Shown: positions 43,295 through 52,681, counted from the first letter of the stretch. The stretch is 64,000 nt of DNA from PNAI01 sp035501735 (GCA_035501735.1 DATJVR010000063.1:38171-102170); one strand, 5' to 3'. The notes: generated by a model not told the origin, from the sequence alone. Numbers and translations: made by a program.

Positions 43295-45124
43295 TCAGGC
43301 CTTCGCTTCCGACTCCGCCTCGACCTCGACGCCGGTTTCCGCCAATCGTGGAATGGCCGGCCGCGGCGAATCCGTCGCCAGGAACTGTGCTCGCGCAAGC
43401 TCGGCGAATGAGCCGTTGAGTTTCATCAACTGGTCAAACGAACCGGACTCGATGATGCGGCCGTTGTCGAACACCATGATGCGCGTGGCATTGCGCACGG
43501 TCGCAAGTCGGTGTGCGATGACGAATGTCGTGCGGCCTTTCATCACCTCTTCGAGCGCCGCCTGCACCTTGATCTCGGTGGCCGCGTCGAGCGCGCTGGT
43601 CGCTTCGTCGAGGATCAGGATCGGCGGGTCCTTGAGCAGCGCGCGCGCGATCGAGATGCGCTGACGCTCGCCGCCCGACAGCGCACGCCCGCGTTCCCCG
43701 GCGCTTTCCTGCATTCCCTCCGGCTTGCGATCGATGAAATCCAGTGCCTGCGCACGTTGGGCGGCGGTGCGGAGTTCCTTTTCTGTGGCGTCCGGCTTGC
43801 CGATGAGCAAATTCTCGGCAATCGTTCGATTGAACAGCATCACTTCCTGGAACACCACGCCGATGTTGCGCCGGAGCGCGGTCAACTTGATCCCGCGAAT
43901 ATCCATCCCGTCGATTTTGATATTGCCCGACTGCGGATCGAACACGCGGTAGAGCAGCCCGAGCGCGGTCGATTTACCGGCGCCGGTCGGACCGACGAAC
44001 GCGATGGTCTCGCCCGGCAACACAGTGAAACTGAGATCGGCGACGGCCGGTCGTTTGCCGTCGTGGGTGAACGACACATGGTTGAATTCGACCAGCCCGC
44101 GGACCCGGCCGGGATCGATCGCGTCCGGCGCGTCTCGTACCGCCGGCTCGGTATCGTAGACTGCAAAGAATTCCTTGATCTTCGGCGCATCCAGGAACAG
44201 CCTATTGGCGAAACCCACCGCCTGTTCGAGCCGCGTCACCAAGAGCCCGACGAAATTCATGAATGTCACGATCTGGCCGATCGTGGTCTGCCCGTGCATG
44301 TACAGCGAAATGCCGACGAGGAAGATCGCGAGCATCGTCAGCGTGGTAGAGGTGCGCGTGAGCACGGCCACGATCGCCCACCACGACAGCACCGGCATTT
44401 GCGCGCCGAGCAGCTTGGCGATCACGTTCTTCAAACCGATGACTTCGGCTTCGACGCGCGAGAAGCTCTGCACCAGCGCAACGTTGCCAAGCGCATCGGA
44501 CGTGCGTTCGGCGAGGTCCGAATAGTGCCGCTCGACCTTGGTTTGCAGCGATTCGGCCTTATGCAGGACCAGCGCCGTCAGCGCGGAAAAAACCATGCAA
44601 AGGACGATCAACAGCAGCGCCAGCCGCCAGTTCAGGAACAGCGAGAGTGGCAGCAACACGAGCAGGGCGACGAATGCCGCCAGATGCTCGCGGAAGAACC
44701 CAAGCCATAGCCACCACAACGCGTCCGTGCCCGCGAGCATCACCTTCATCAACCGCCCGGAATGCATGCCGCCGTGATAGCTGAGCGGCAATTGCAGCAC
44801 GCGCTCGAAAAATGCGCTGAGCACCACCTGGCGGCGGCGATGGGCGAGCCGGTCGGCATTGAGCGCGATCAGCGCTCCGCAGACGATCGTGAACAGGCCG
44901 AAGCCGACCCAGGCACCCAACAGCGGCAACAGCTCGGGCCAGGTCGGCACCACGTTGTTGGTTTGCGCGCGGGCGAGCGCGTCGATGACGCGCCCAAGCA
45001 GGATCGGTTCGGCGAATTGCACGGCCGCGAGAATCACGTTCGCGCCCGCCAGTGCCCAGCCAAGTTTGGCCTCCGAGCCGAGCAGGCCGAGCACGCGAAT
45101 GTAGACGCGCAGGAAGTCCTTCAT
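43295..45124 (-). CDS. ndvA: Cyclic beta-glucan ABC exporter, NdvA/ChvA type
   Basis: This 609-residue half-transporter has an N-terminal domain of six spans and a C-terminal ATPase with Walker A GPTGAGKST, signature LSGGERQRISIARALL and Walker B ILILDEAT. The N-terminus (LGSEAKLGWALAGANVILA, then AEPILLGRVIDAL) closely follows the NdvA/ChvA exporters, which move cyclic beta-1,2-glucan to the periplasm in rhizobia and agrobacteria. It probably works as a homodimer. The synthase NdvB/ChvB is not in this window. The C-terminal end is Glu/Ala-rich. Confidence 0.87.
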   Translation of the reverse strand: MKDFLRVYIRVLGLLGSEAKLGWALAGANVILAAVQFAEPILLGRVIDALARAQTNNVVPTWPELLPLLGAWVGFGLFTIVCGALIALNADRLAHRRRQVVLSAFFERVLQLPLSYHGGMHSGRLMKVMLAGTDALWWLWLGFFREHLAAFVALLVLLPLSLFLNWRLALLLIVLCMVFSALTALVLHKAESLQTKVERHYSDLAERTSDALGNVALVQSFSRVEAEVIGLKNVIAKLLGAQMPVLSWWAIVAVLTRTSTTLTMLAIFLVGISLYMHGQTTIGQIVTFMNFVGLLVTRLEQAVGFANRLFLDAPKIKEFFAVYDTEPAVRDAPDAIDPGRVRGLVEFNHVSFTHDGKRPAVADLSFTVLPGETIAFVGPTGAGKSTALGLLYRVFDPQSGNIKIDGMDIRGIKLTALRRNIGVVFQEVMLFNRTIAENLLIGKPDATEKELRTAAQRAQALDFIDRKPEGMQESAGERGRALSGGERQRISIARALLKDPPILILDEATSALDAATEIKVQAALEEVMKGRTTFVIAHRLATVRNATRIMVFDNGRIIESGSFDQLMKLNGSFAELARAQFLATDSPRPAIPRLAETGVEVEAESEAKA

Positions 45125-45262
45125 ACAGGCATCGGCAGGGGTTGTTTGATTCTCGCGATGCGCCCAGTTCTACGACAATGAATTGGCAGGCGGGAAGTGC
45201 TTGCTCGCAATGCTAGGATTTTGCCCGGTAATCGGCCGGTCGCAAGTCCCTAATGCGCGTCG

Positions 45263-46297
45263 TCAGTGTGTCTTACGGCTGGCCGATGTCGGCAAAAACG
45301 AAGCGTCGAAGATATCCACGCCCTTGGGCTTGGCTTTGAACTCGTAAGCGATCGCGATCTGCTCGATCGACTCGTCGAGCCGTGCGTAATCGATGCCGCC
45401 ATAGCCGAACATCTTCACCTCGGGAGTGAGGATATTGTCATGCAGCACCATGCGCAGTCGTTCGAGCTCGACATCCTTCAGCAGGGCATCATTACGTCGA
45501 AGCACGGATTCGACGGCGATCTGGGGTGCCCTCGCCGTTTCCTTCAAGCCGCGTGTGAGGGCCTGCAAAAATGACCTGACGGCCTCCGCTTTCTCGGCCG
45601 CGAATTTCGGATTCACGATGATCGCCTTGCCGTAAAGTTTGACGCCGTAGTCGGCCATCAACAGCAGCACCACATCGTCCGCCTGCAAGCCCATGAATTT
45701 GAGGTTCGGCACGATCGAATAGGAATTGCCGGTAACGGCGTCGACCTGGCCGTTCTGCAGCAACGGCTCGCGCACGGGCAGCCCGACGTTCTCGATCGTC
45801 ACTTTGGACGTATCGATGTCGTTTACCTTCGCGAAGATCTTCCATTGCGAATAGCTGACGTCGGTCGCCGGCGCGCCGAGCTTCTTGCCTTCAAGGTCCT
45901 TGGGCTTGGTGATGCCGCGACTTTTGCGGCCGACGATGGCGTAAGTCGGCTTGTTATAGACCATGAACACGGCCTTGACCGGAGTGTGGGGATTCTGGTC
46001 GCGGTATTTGATCAGCAGATTGATGTCCGCCAAGCCGATATCGTAGTCGCCCGCCGCGACGCGCGTGATCGCCTCGTTCATGTCTGCGGCGCTGTCGATC
46101 GTGATCGCCAGCCCTTCGGTCTTGTAGTAGCCCTTGTCGATCCCGATCAGGAACGGGGCTGCCGGTCCCTGGAACTTGGTGTCGAGGATGACTCTGACAG
46201 CAGCTTCCGCAGCGGCAGCTTCGCCGCTGAGCATCGCCATCAAGAATGCCGCGACGAGCCCAATGCGGCCGCGTGTCAGGATCTCATGAGTTCCCAT
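45263..46297 (-). CDS. ABC transporter substrate-binding protein, NMT1/ThiY type (orphan)
   Basis: This 344-residue protein has a signal peptide (about residues 1-29, ending GEA/AAA or similar) and the fold pattern LIGIDKGYYKTEGLAI, ITIDSAADMNEA, and ADINLLIKYRDQ typical of NMT1/ThiY/SsuA-type receptors. Ligands of this group include hydroxymethylpyrimidine, nitrate, sulfonates and aromatic acids. No permease or ATPase is adjacent. It is divergent from putA with about 294 bases between them. Ligand unknown. Confidence 0.83.
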   Translation of the reverse strand: MGTHEILTRGRIGLVAAFLMAMLSGEAAAAEAAVRVILDTKFQGPAAPFLIGIDKGYYKTEGLAITIDSAADMNEAITRVAAGDYDIGLADINLLIKYRDQNPHTPVKAVFMVYNKPTYAIVGRKSRGITKPKDLEGKKLGAPATDVSYSQWKIFAKVNDIDTSKVTIENVGLPVREPLLQNGQVDAVTGNSYSIVPNLKFMGLQADDVVLLLMADYGVKLYGKAIIVNPKFAAEKAEAVRSFLQALTRGLKETARAPQIAVESVLRRNDALLKDVELERLRMVLHDNILTPEVKMFGYGGIDYARLDESIEQIAIAYEFKAKPKGVDIFDASFLPTSASRKTH

Positions 46298-46464
46298 GTC
46301 TCTGTCCCCTGCTCACTCTACGCGACACTCACTTTGGGGTACTCAACAACTTGGGACTGCGCGGGACTCGTTGCCAGGGGTGGCGGCAAATCGCGCTACG
46401 CTAACAAAGAACATGTTGGACGAAAGTGCAAGAAAAGAACGCATCGTGCGGTCCTCCGCCTGCT

Positions 46465-46481
46465 CTTACACTTAACGTAAG
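46465..46481. promoter_or_regulatory. CTTAC-n7-GTAAG inverted repeat in the putA upstream region
   Basis: CTTAC and GTAAG flank ACTTAAC, making a 17-base partial dyad about 110 bases upstream of putA and 168 bases from the opposite binding-protein gene. Its position would suit an operator, perhaps for an Lrp-type PutR, but no such gene is in the window and this is only a visual match. Confidence 0.25.
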
Positions 46482-46577
46482 CGACGGAACGCTCACCCGC
46501 CGCCAGGTAACAAAACAACACCAACGAACCGGCGCAAATTCATCCGTATGCTGATAAACTTCCAATCGTTGCCGCCG

Positions 46578-46593
46578 ATCGGAGGCCTCCGAT
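46578..46593. promoter_or_regulatory. Perfect 16-bp palindrome covering the putA ribosome binding site and start
   Basis: ATCGGAGGCCTCCGAT is an exact palindrome. It contains the GGAGG ribosome binding site (46581-46585), and its last two bases are the A and T of the putA ATG (46592). As RNA it could fold with a six-pair stem and GGCC loop and hide the start. As DNA it could be an operator. Its role is inferred. Confidence 0.5.
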
Positions 46594-49500
46594 GAACAGA
46601 TCGGCAAGTCCTTTACGTGCCGTTGACGGTGTTTTGCCAGCCTTTAGCGCGCCTTACGCGCCTCCTGACGAGGAGATCGCGGCGCGAATGCTTGCCGCTG
46701 CACCGCTGAGCGATGCAGCCGAAGCCCGGATCGATGCTCAGGCCCGCAAGCTGGTGGCGGCGATTCGCGCCCACGCCGGGGGATTCGGCGGCGTCGAGGA
46801 CTTTCTGCATGCTTATTCACTTTCGACCAAGGAGGGCCTTGCCCTCATGGTGCTGGCGGAAGCGCTGCTGCGCGTGCCCGACCCGGCCACCGCCGATCAG
46901 TTGATCGAGGACAAGCTCGGAGGCGGCGACTGGTCGCAGGTTGGGCATTCGGCGAGCCTGCTTGTTTCAGCGTCAGCCTGGACGCTGGGCATTACGGCGC
47001 GGGTGATTCATCCCGGCGAGACCCCGGAAACGATCCTCGAAGGCCTGATCAAGCGCCTCGGCCTGCCGGCCGTGCGCGCTGCCACGCGGCAGGCGATGCG
47101 GCTTCTGGGCTCGCACTTCGTGCTGGGACAGACCATCGAGGAAGCCCTTGGCCGCGCCAGCCCGCATGGCGAGCGTTATTCCTACGACATGCTGGGGGAG
47201 GGCGCACGCACCGCCGCTGACGCCGAGCGCTATTTTGCCGCCTATGCCGACGCGATCGCTGCGATCGGCCGCAAGGCCTCGAATGCTGCACAGCCTGCGC
47301 GGCCCGGCATTTCGGTGAAGCTTTCGGCGCTGCACCCGCGTTACGAGGCGATCTCGCGCGAGCGCGTGCTGGCCGAGCTTTGCCCGCGGGTCTTGGATCT
47401 CGCCCGTAAGGCCAAAGACGACGATCTGCAGTTCACCATCGATGCGGAAGAGGCCGATCGGCTCGAACTGTCGCTCGAAGTCGCCGGTACCGTCCTCGCC
47501 GATCCATCGCTCAGCGGCTGGGAAGGCTTCGGGCTAGCGGTCCAGGCCTACCAGAAGCGCGCGCCCGTGGTGATCGACTGGCTTGCCGCCGCCGCCGAGA
47601 CGCTCAACCGCCGCCTGACAGTACGGCTGGTCAAGGGCGCTTACTGGGACACCGAGGTCAAACGGGCACAGGAGCGCGGCCTGCCCGATTACCCGGTGTT
47701 CACCCGTAAGGCCATGACCGATCTTTGCTACATGGCTTGCATGCGCAAGCTGCTGGCGGCACGGCCACGCCTGTTTCCGCAATTTGCCACCCATAATGCG
47801 CTCACCGTTGCGACCGTCATTGCGGAAGCCGGTGGTACGGAAGGCTATGAGTTCCAGCGGCTGCACGGCATGGGGGAAGTGCTGTATGAAGCGCTGCTCG
47901 CCGAATCGCCCGGGCTCGCCTGTCGCATCTATGCGCCGGTTGGCAGCCACCGCGATCTGCTGGCCTATCTCGTGCGCCGCCTGCTGGAGAACGGCGCCAA
48001 TTCATCGTTCGTTGCGGTTGCCGCCGACGCTTCGGTGCCGATCGAGACTATTCTCACGCGTCCGCAGGCCTGGATCGCCGACGCGCGACACGTGCGCCAT
48101 CCCAAAATTCCATTGCCGCGCGATCTCTATCGCCCAGCGCGGGTGAATTCTGCCGGCGTCGAGTTTGGCGACCGCGCGGCGCTCTCTGCGTTACGAGCCG
48201 AGGTCCAGCGTGCGGCACCAAGCAAGCTCGTAGCAGCTCCGTTGATCGACGGTGTGCCGCTGGACGGGCAATCGCGCGCTATCGTTTCGCCGATCGACTC
48301 CACGACCGCCATCGGTACCGTGCTCGAAAGCGATCAGGCCATCGTGATTTCCGCGATGGCAGCGGCGCAGGCAGGTTTCGCCGCCTGGTCGGCGCTGCCG
48401 GTCGAGCGGCGCGCCATGATTCTCGAGCGCGCGGCCGATCTCATCGAAGCCGACCGAGCGCGCCTGATCGCGCTCTTGCAAAGCGAGGGCGGCAAGACGC
48501 TTGATGATTGCGTGTCGGAAGTGCGGGAGGCTGCCGATTATTGCCGCTATTACGCCGCCGAGGCGCGCCGCGCGTTCGTCCCACGCGCTATGCCGGGACC
48601 GACTGGCGAAAGCAACAAGCTCGGCCATCGGGGCCGCGGGGTGTTCGTCTGCATCAGCCCATGGAATTTTCCGATTGCGATCTTCCTCGGCCAGGTGAGT
48701 GCGGCGCTCGTTGCCGGCAATGCGGTCGTCGCCAAGCCCGCCGAACAGACGCCATTGATCGCTTCGCAGGTGGTGAAGATTCTGCACCAGGCGGGCGTAC
48801 CGAAGACCGCCCTGCATCTTGTGCCCGGCGACGGCAAGATCGGGGCCGCCCTCGTTGCGGATGCGCGCGTTGCGGGCGTTGCCTTCACCGGATCGACCGA
48901 GGTCGGCCGCGCCATCAATCGTGCGCTTGCCGCAAAGCACGGCCCGATCGTACCGTTGATTGCCGAGACTGGCGGCATCAATCCCATGATCGTCGATGCC
49001 ACCGCGCTTCCAGAACAGGTGACTGACGACGTCATCGCCTCGGCGTTCCGCTCGGCCGGCCAGCGTTGTTCGGCCTTGCGGCTCTTGTGCATACAGGATG
49101 ATGTCGCCGACCGGATCATCGAAATGATCGCCGGTGCCGCGCGCGAACTCGTGCTCGGCGATCCGCGCGATCCCGCAATCCATGTCGGGCCGGTCATCGA
49201 TGCGGACGCAAGGCAGCGCCTCGACAGCTGGATTGCCGACATGGCAACGCAAGGCCGCGTCATCTACCGCTGGGACGAGGATCGGACGCTGCCGGGGAGT
49301 GGCCGTTTCGTTCCGCCGGCAATCATCCGCCTCGATCGGGCGCGTGATCTGAAAGAAGAAGTCTTCGGCCCCATCCTGCACGTGGTTCGCTGGCGCGCCG
49401 ATGAGCTGGATTCGTTGCTCGACGATATCGCCGCGAACGGCACCGCGCTGACACTCGGCATCCAGTCGCGCATCGATGCCAGGGTGGATAAAATTGTCGC

Positions 49501-49708
49501 ACGACTTTCGCATGGCAACGTCTATGTCAACCGCAGCATGATTGGCGCGGTGGTTGGCACTCAACCATTCGGCGGCACCGGACTGTCCGGTACCGGCCCG
49601 AAGGCCGGTGGTCCCGATTACCTGAAACGCTTCACTGCCGAGCAGGTTGTCACCGTCAACACGGCGGCGGCCGGCGGCAACGCGACGCTGCTGACAACCG
49701 GCGATTGA
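46592..49708 (+). CDS. putA: Bifunctional proline dehydrogenase/L-glutamate-gamma-semialdehyde dehydrogenase
   Basis: This 1038-residue PutA converts proline to glutamate. The FAD-dependent proline dehydrogenase barrel covers about residues 130-480, with YDMLGEGART, PGISVKLSALHPR, RLVKGAYWDTEVKRA and LVRRLLENGANS. The NAD-dependent aldehyde dehydrogenase follows from about 560, with ISPWNFP, IAETGGIN and the catalytic Cys826 in GQRCSALR. No N-terminal ribbon-helix-helix domain is present, so it is a short, non-DNA-binding PutA like that of Bradyrhizobium. Its regulator must be separate. Confidence 0.95.
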   Translation: MNRSASPLRAVDGVLPAFSAPYAPPDEEIAARMLAAAPLSDAAEARIDAQARKLVAAIRAHAGGFGGVEDFLHAYSLSTKEGLALMVLAEALLRVPDPATADQLIEDKLGGGDWSQVGHSASLLVSASAWTLGITARVIHPGETPETILEGLIKRLGLPAVRAATRQAMRLLGSHFVLGQTIEEALGRASPHGERYSYDMLGEGARTAADAERYFAAYADAIAAIGRKASNAAQPARPGISVKLSALHPRYEAISRERVLAELCPRVLDLARKAKDDDLQFTIDAEEADRLELSLEVAGTVLADPSLSGWEGFGLAVQAYQKRAPVVIDWLAAAAETLNRRLTVRLVKGAYWDTEVKRAQERGLPDYPVFTRKAMTDLCYMACMRKLLAARPRLFPQFATHNALTVATVIAEAGGTEGYEFQRLHGMGEVLYEALLAESPGLACRIYAPVGSHRDLLAYLVRRLLENGANSSFVAVAADASVPIETILTRPQAWIADARHVRHPKIPLPRDLYRPARVNSAGVEFGDRAALSALRAEVQRAAPSKLVAAPLIDGVPLDGQSRAIVSPIDSTTAIGTVLESDQAIVISAMAAAQAGFAAWSALPVERRAMILERAADLIEADRARLIALLQSEGGKTLDDCVSEVREAADYCRYYAAEARRAFVPRAMPGPTGESNKLGHRGRGVFVCISPWNFPIAIFLGQVSAALVAGNAVVAKPAEQTPLIASQVVKILHQAGVPKTALHLVPGDGKIGAALVADARVAGVAFTGSTEVGRAINRALAAKHGPIVPLIAETGGINPMIVDATALPEQVTDDVIASAFRSAGQRCSALRLLCIQDDVADRIIEMIAGAARELVLGDPRDPAIHVGPVIDADARQRLDSWIADMATQGRVIYRWDEDRTLPGSGRFVPPAIIRLDRARDLKEEVFGPILHVVRWRADELDSLLDDIAANGTALTLGIQSRIDARVDKIVARLSHGNVYVNRSMIGAVVGTQPFGGTGLSGTGPKAGGPDYLKRFTAEQVVTVNTAAAGGNATLLTTGD

Positions 49709-49870
49709 CGCGAACGCCTCCTCATGCTGCGCTGCACGCGCTCGCTTTCCTGAACGTCCGTTAAGCGGCATTACGAAAACATAACTTGGTCCCGCCTCAA
49801 TCCGGCGCGACGCTTCCCCACATGAAGGTGTTGTACGTCACACCACACATCCGCGATGAGGAGGGCGAAC

Positions 49871-50137
49871 ATGAAGACCAAGCTAAGCCGCGCTCTTGCT
49901 GTCGCAGTAGCGGCCGCAATCGCAGTTTCGGCGGTGAGCATCACCCCGGCATCTGCAGGCCAGCGCAACAACCGCGCCGCCATGGCAATGTTTGGAACGA
50001 TCGTTGGCACAATCGCCACAATCGCCATCGCCGAGCAGCGACGGAAAGACTGGGAGGAATATAACCGTCAGCGCGCCTATTACGGTTATCCTCCGGTGCC
50101 GCCGCCATATTACCGGCATTATTACCGGCCGTTCTAA
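49871..50137 (+). CDS. Small exported protein with Tyr/Pro-rich tail
   Basis: The ATG at 49871 follows a GAGG-like site and gives 88 residues. A signal peptide (about residues 1-29, ending ASA/G) leads into a short hydrophobic helix (MFGTIVGTIATIAIA) and a basic linker, then a tail dominated by Tyr and Pro (YYGYPPVPPPYY, HYYRPF). This resembles small envelope proteins common in Bradyrhizobium-like genomes. No function known. A terminator-like hairpin lies about 20 bases after the stop. Confidence 0.75.
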   Translation: MKTKLSRALAVAVAAAIAVSAVSITPASAGQRNNRAAMAMFGTIVGTIATIAIAEQRRKDWEEYNRQRAYYGYPPVPPPYYRHYYRPF

Positions 50138-50156
50138 ATCGCTTCCCGAAGCAGCT

Positions 50157-50186
50157 CGCTCCACCCGTTGGCCGACAGGTGGAGCG
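50157..50186 (+). terminator. Stem-loop after the small exported protein gene
   Basis: CGCTCCACC and GGTGGAGCG form a perfect nine-bp stem around a 12-base loop. It lies about 20 bases after the stop of the small exported protein gene and before the VTT-domain gene. No T run follows, so it may be a weak or Rho-assisted terminator. Confidence 0.5.
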
Positions 50187-50262
50187 CGCCGTTTACGCTG
50201 CTTTCGCACGGCTGGTCCCCTACTGTGGACATTCATGGGCGCCACCGTTAAGCAGGCCCGCC

Positions 50263-50844
50263 ATGCTCCGCCGCCTTTATGACTGGTGCGTTGCCGCCGC
50301 CGGCAAACCTCATGCCTCTTGGATCATGGGGATCATCTCGTTTGCCGAGAGTTCGTTTTTCCCAGTGCCGCCCGACGCGATGTTGATTCCGATGTCGCTC
50401 GCGCGGCCGGACAGGGCCTGGCACTACGCTACGCTCTGCACCTGGACGTCCGTCACCGGCGGACTCGCTGGATATTTCATCGGTGCGCTGCTCTACGATT
50501 CGCTCGGGCACTGGCTGATTCAAATCTATGGCTATGGCGACAAGGTCGAGGCGTTTCGCGAGGCCTATGCCCGCTGGGGCCACTGGATCATCCTGCTCAA
50601 GGGACTCACGCCGATCCCCTATAAGATCGTGACCATCACCTCGGGATTTGCCGGCTATAACATTTTTCTGTTCGTGCTGTTCTCTGTCATTACCCGCGGC
50701 GCGCGGTTTTTCCTGCTGGCCTTCCTGCTCAACCGCTATGGCGGGCAGGCTCGTGTGATCATCGAGGAGAGACTCGGATTTTGGGTTACGGTCGGCGCGG
50801 CGGTGTTCGTGGTCGGCATCATCGGCGCGATATACCTGTTTTGA
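50263..50844 (+). CDS. YqaA/DedA-like (VTT domain) membrane protein
   Basis: The ATG at 50263 gives 193 residues with four or five hydrophobic stretches. The family blocks are ISFAESSFFPVPPDAMLIP near the start, GGLAGYFIGALLYD, and LKGLTPIPYKIVTITSGFAGYN in the middle, where the conserved proline and arginine/lysine residues of DedA proteins occur. DedA-type proteins act in lipid flipping (undecaprenyl phosphate or similar) and membrane homeostasis. It stands between two small envelope protein genes; the next gene starts about 150 bases downstream. A start at 50179 is possible but adds an unlikely leader. Confidence 0.83.
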   Translation: MLRRLYDWCVAAAGKPHASWIMGIISFAESSFFPVPPDAMLIPMSLARPDRAWHYATLCTWTSVTGGLAGYFIGALLYDSLGHWLIQIYGYGDKVEAFREAYARWGHWIILLKGLTPIPYKIVTITSGFAGYNIFLFVLFSVITRGARFFLLAFLLNRYGGQARVIIEERLGFWVTVGAAVFVVGIIGAIYLF

Positions 50845-50990
50845 TCGGAGCAGCCGTCCTCAATTTTGCCATGTCGGAAACGCATAAAGGCCCGGGTCGC
50901 GATTCTTCCATTACGGCGGAACGCGGCCTCGATTTGACGACAATGGATATTTCCAGGGCGACGACTCTAGCCTGCGGCCCAAATGGCCAA

Positions 50991-51533
50991 ATGCGGATTG
51001 CGCGGCTCGCAGTCGTAGCGGGGCTGATGCTAACGCTTGCGGCGCTGACGCCTATTGCCGTTGCGGAAAGCTCCGCGCCGTCGCAACCGCCCTCTGCCCA
51101 GCAGCAGGAGAAAGACCCCGGCTTTTTCGAGTCCGTCAAACGCTGGTTTGAGCGCGGCTTCTCCAAGTTCAAGGGCGGCATGGACGACGCCAAGACCAAC
51201 ATGGACAAGCTCAACGAAAAGGCCTCCGCCGCCAGCAAGGACCTCGGCGAGAAGGCCGCTCAGGCCGGCAGGGACGCCGCGGAAGCGATGAAGAAAATCC
51301 CAACCACGCGCGTCGTCGAGGGCCGCCAACGCTGCGACACCGCGCCCAACGGCGCGCCCGACTGTCGCGTGGCGGCGCAGACCATCTGCACGGCCAAGGG
51401 CTATGTCAGCGGCACCAGCGTTGACTTCGTCTCGGCGGAAAAATGCCCGCCGGCGGTGTGGATGAACCGCCGCAAGCCCGAACCGGGCGAATGCGTGACT
51501 GAGACTTTCGTCACCCGCGCCATGTGTCAGTAG
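50991..51533 (+). CDS. Exported protein with amphipathic helical region and Cys-rich end
   Basis: I chose the ATG at 50991 because it opens a typical signal peptide (about residues 1-25, ending AVA/E), giving 180 residues; in-frame ATGs at 50943 and 50871 are alternatives and none has a good ribosome binding site. The mature part has a long Lys/Ala/Glu helical region (FFESVKRWFERGFSKF, LNEKASAASKDLGEKAAQAG), then a globular end with five Cys residues (RQRCDTA, DCRVA, TICTAKG, EKCPPA, GECVTE) plus a final Cys. It may be a periplasmic structural or stress protein. No family is recognised. Confidence 0.65.
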   Translation: MRIARLAVVAGLMLTLAALTPIAVAESSAPSQPPSAQQQEKDPGFFESVKRWFERGFSKFKGGMDDAKTNMDKLNEKASAASKDLGEKAAQAGRDAAEAMKKIPTTRVVEGRQRCDTAPNGAPDCRVAAQTICTAKGYVSGTSVDFVSAEKCPPAVWMNRRKPEPGECVTETFVTRAMCQ

Positions 51534-51544
51534 CGGCACGCGGT

Positions 51545-52420
51545 TTATGCGGCGATGGTGGTTTGCTGGCTGAGAGCCATTTGCCAGCGGCCATCGCGCT
51601 TGATCCATATCCGCGTCGCGCGATAGGGCGGCCGCCGCGCGCCGGGCATGACGTGATCCGCCCGCATCACCGCTGCGTTGCCGTGCACCCAGATCTTCAT
51701 TCGTTTGACTTCGGCCACGAATGTCTCGGCATTGATGGCGTGCTGGCGGCGGAGGAACGCCGCCCGTTCGGCCTTGCTGGTCGGATGCTGGTTGGTGCGC
51801 GTGACGACGAACTCGTCCGCCATGTGCTTGATCCATTCATCGGCGTCGTTCCGGGTGACCGCCTGTTCCAGTTGCTGGAACGACGCGATGATGTCGCGCT
51901 CGGCCTTTGATTTCGGTCGATACGGCACGAATTGCAGCGGATTCTTGCATTCCGGCGGCGGCGCATCGTGCGGGCGCGGTTTCGAAGGCGCATGCGCGAT
52001 TGCTTGTTCGGGGCCGGCCAAGAGGTTGTCGTGATTGATCAACAGTCGCCAACCCTTCTTTCCTTTGACCCAGACGTCGAGCGTGAACACATCCGGCTGT
52101 CCCTCTGATCGCCTCACGCCGGTGATCGTTGCGATCCGGCCGTAGTCTCTCACTTTCACCGCGCGCTCGCTGCCGCCGGAGACCAGCTTCTCCAGATTGC
52201 GCAGCACGGCGGACTTCAAATGCTCGGTGCCGGCGGTATCGATGAATCGGTACTGCGCATCGGTCAGTTTTGCCACTCGCGCCCGATCGAATGTACGGAA
52301 CGCCTCGCCCAGCGCTTTGCCAACCGAGAGGAGTGCGGTGCCATTGCGCGCCGCCGGCGGCTTTCTCTTGCGACGGGAGTTCCGCCGGTTAGTCGTCTTC
52401 CTTCTGGCCGTTCGCCTCAT
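51545..52420 (-). CDS. Tandem NTF2-like (SnoaL/DUF4440) domain protein
   Basis: The 291-residue frame starts with a very basic tail (Arg/Lys in about residues 1-25), then two NTF2-like domains. The first is about residues 33-135 (ALGEAFRTFDRARVAKLTDAQ ending in GWRLLINHDNLL, split here in two quotes), and the second about 165-290, with a similar close (RDGRWQMALSQQTT). Both are of the cone-shaped DUF4440 type that binds small ligands or acts as a dimerisation unit. Function unknown. A start further in, near residue 26, is possible. It converges on the exported protein gene. Confidence 0.72.
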   Translation of the reverse strand: MRRTARRKTTNRRNSRRKRKPPAARNGTALLSVGKALGEAFRTFDRARVAKLTDAQYRFIDTAGTEHLKSAVLRNLEKLVSGGSERAVKVRDYGRIATITGVRRSEGQPDVFTLDVWVKGKKGWRLLINHDNLLAGPEQAIAHAPSKPRPHDAPPPECKNPLQFVPYRPKSKAERDIIASFQQLEQAVTRNDADEWIKHMADEFVVTRTNQHPTSKAERAAFLRRQHAINAETFVAEVKRMKIWVHGNAAVMRADHVMPGARRPPYRATRIWIKRDGRWQMALSQQTTIAA

Positions 52421-52681
52421 GGAGTGGCTTTCCGATTTGATCGAGATACGTCACGGCGCTCATGCATACGCATTTCAACTGCGCGCTTGATGGTTCATGA
52501 CCGAGGAAGGAATGGCAAAGACGCGCGAGTATAGGGTTGTCGTCGTGAACGACAAGATGCAGAGGAGCTATCGCTACACGCTCGACCGACACGCGCAAGG
52601 AATTTCCCAAGAGCTGCACTTGCCCGCGGCTGCGTCTGCCAACACAATGGCGACCGTCATCCTCGTCCGGAGCCGCAAGCC

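Noticed and set aside
48191..49771. A 526-codon open frame on the minus strand
   Set aside because: It is antisense to the aldehyde dehydrogenase half of putA and has no domain.
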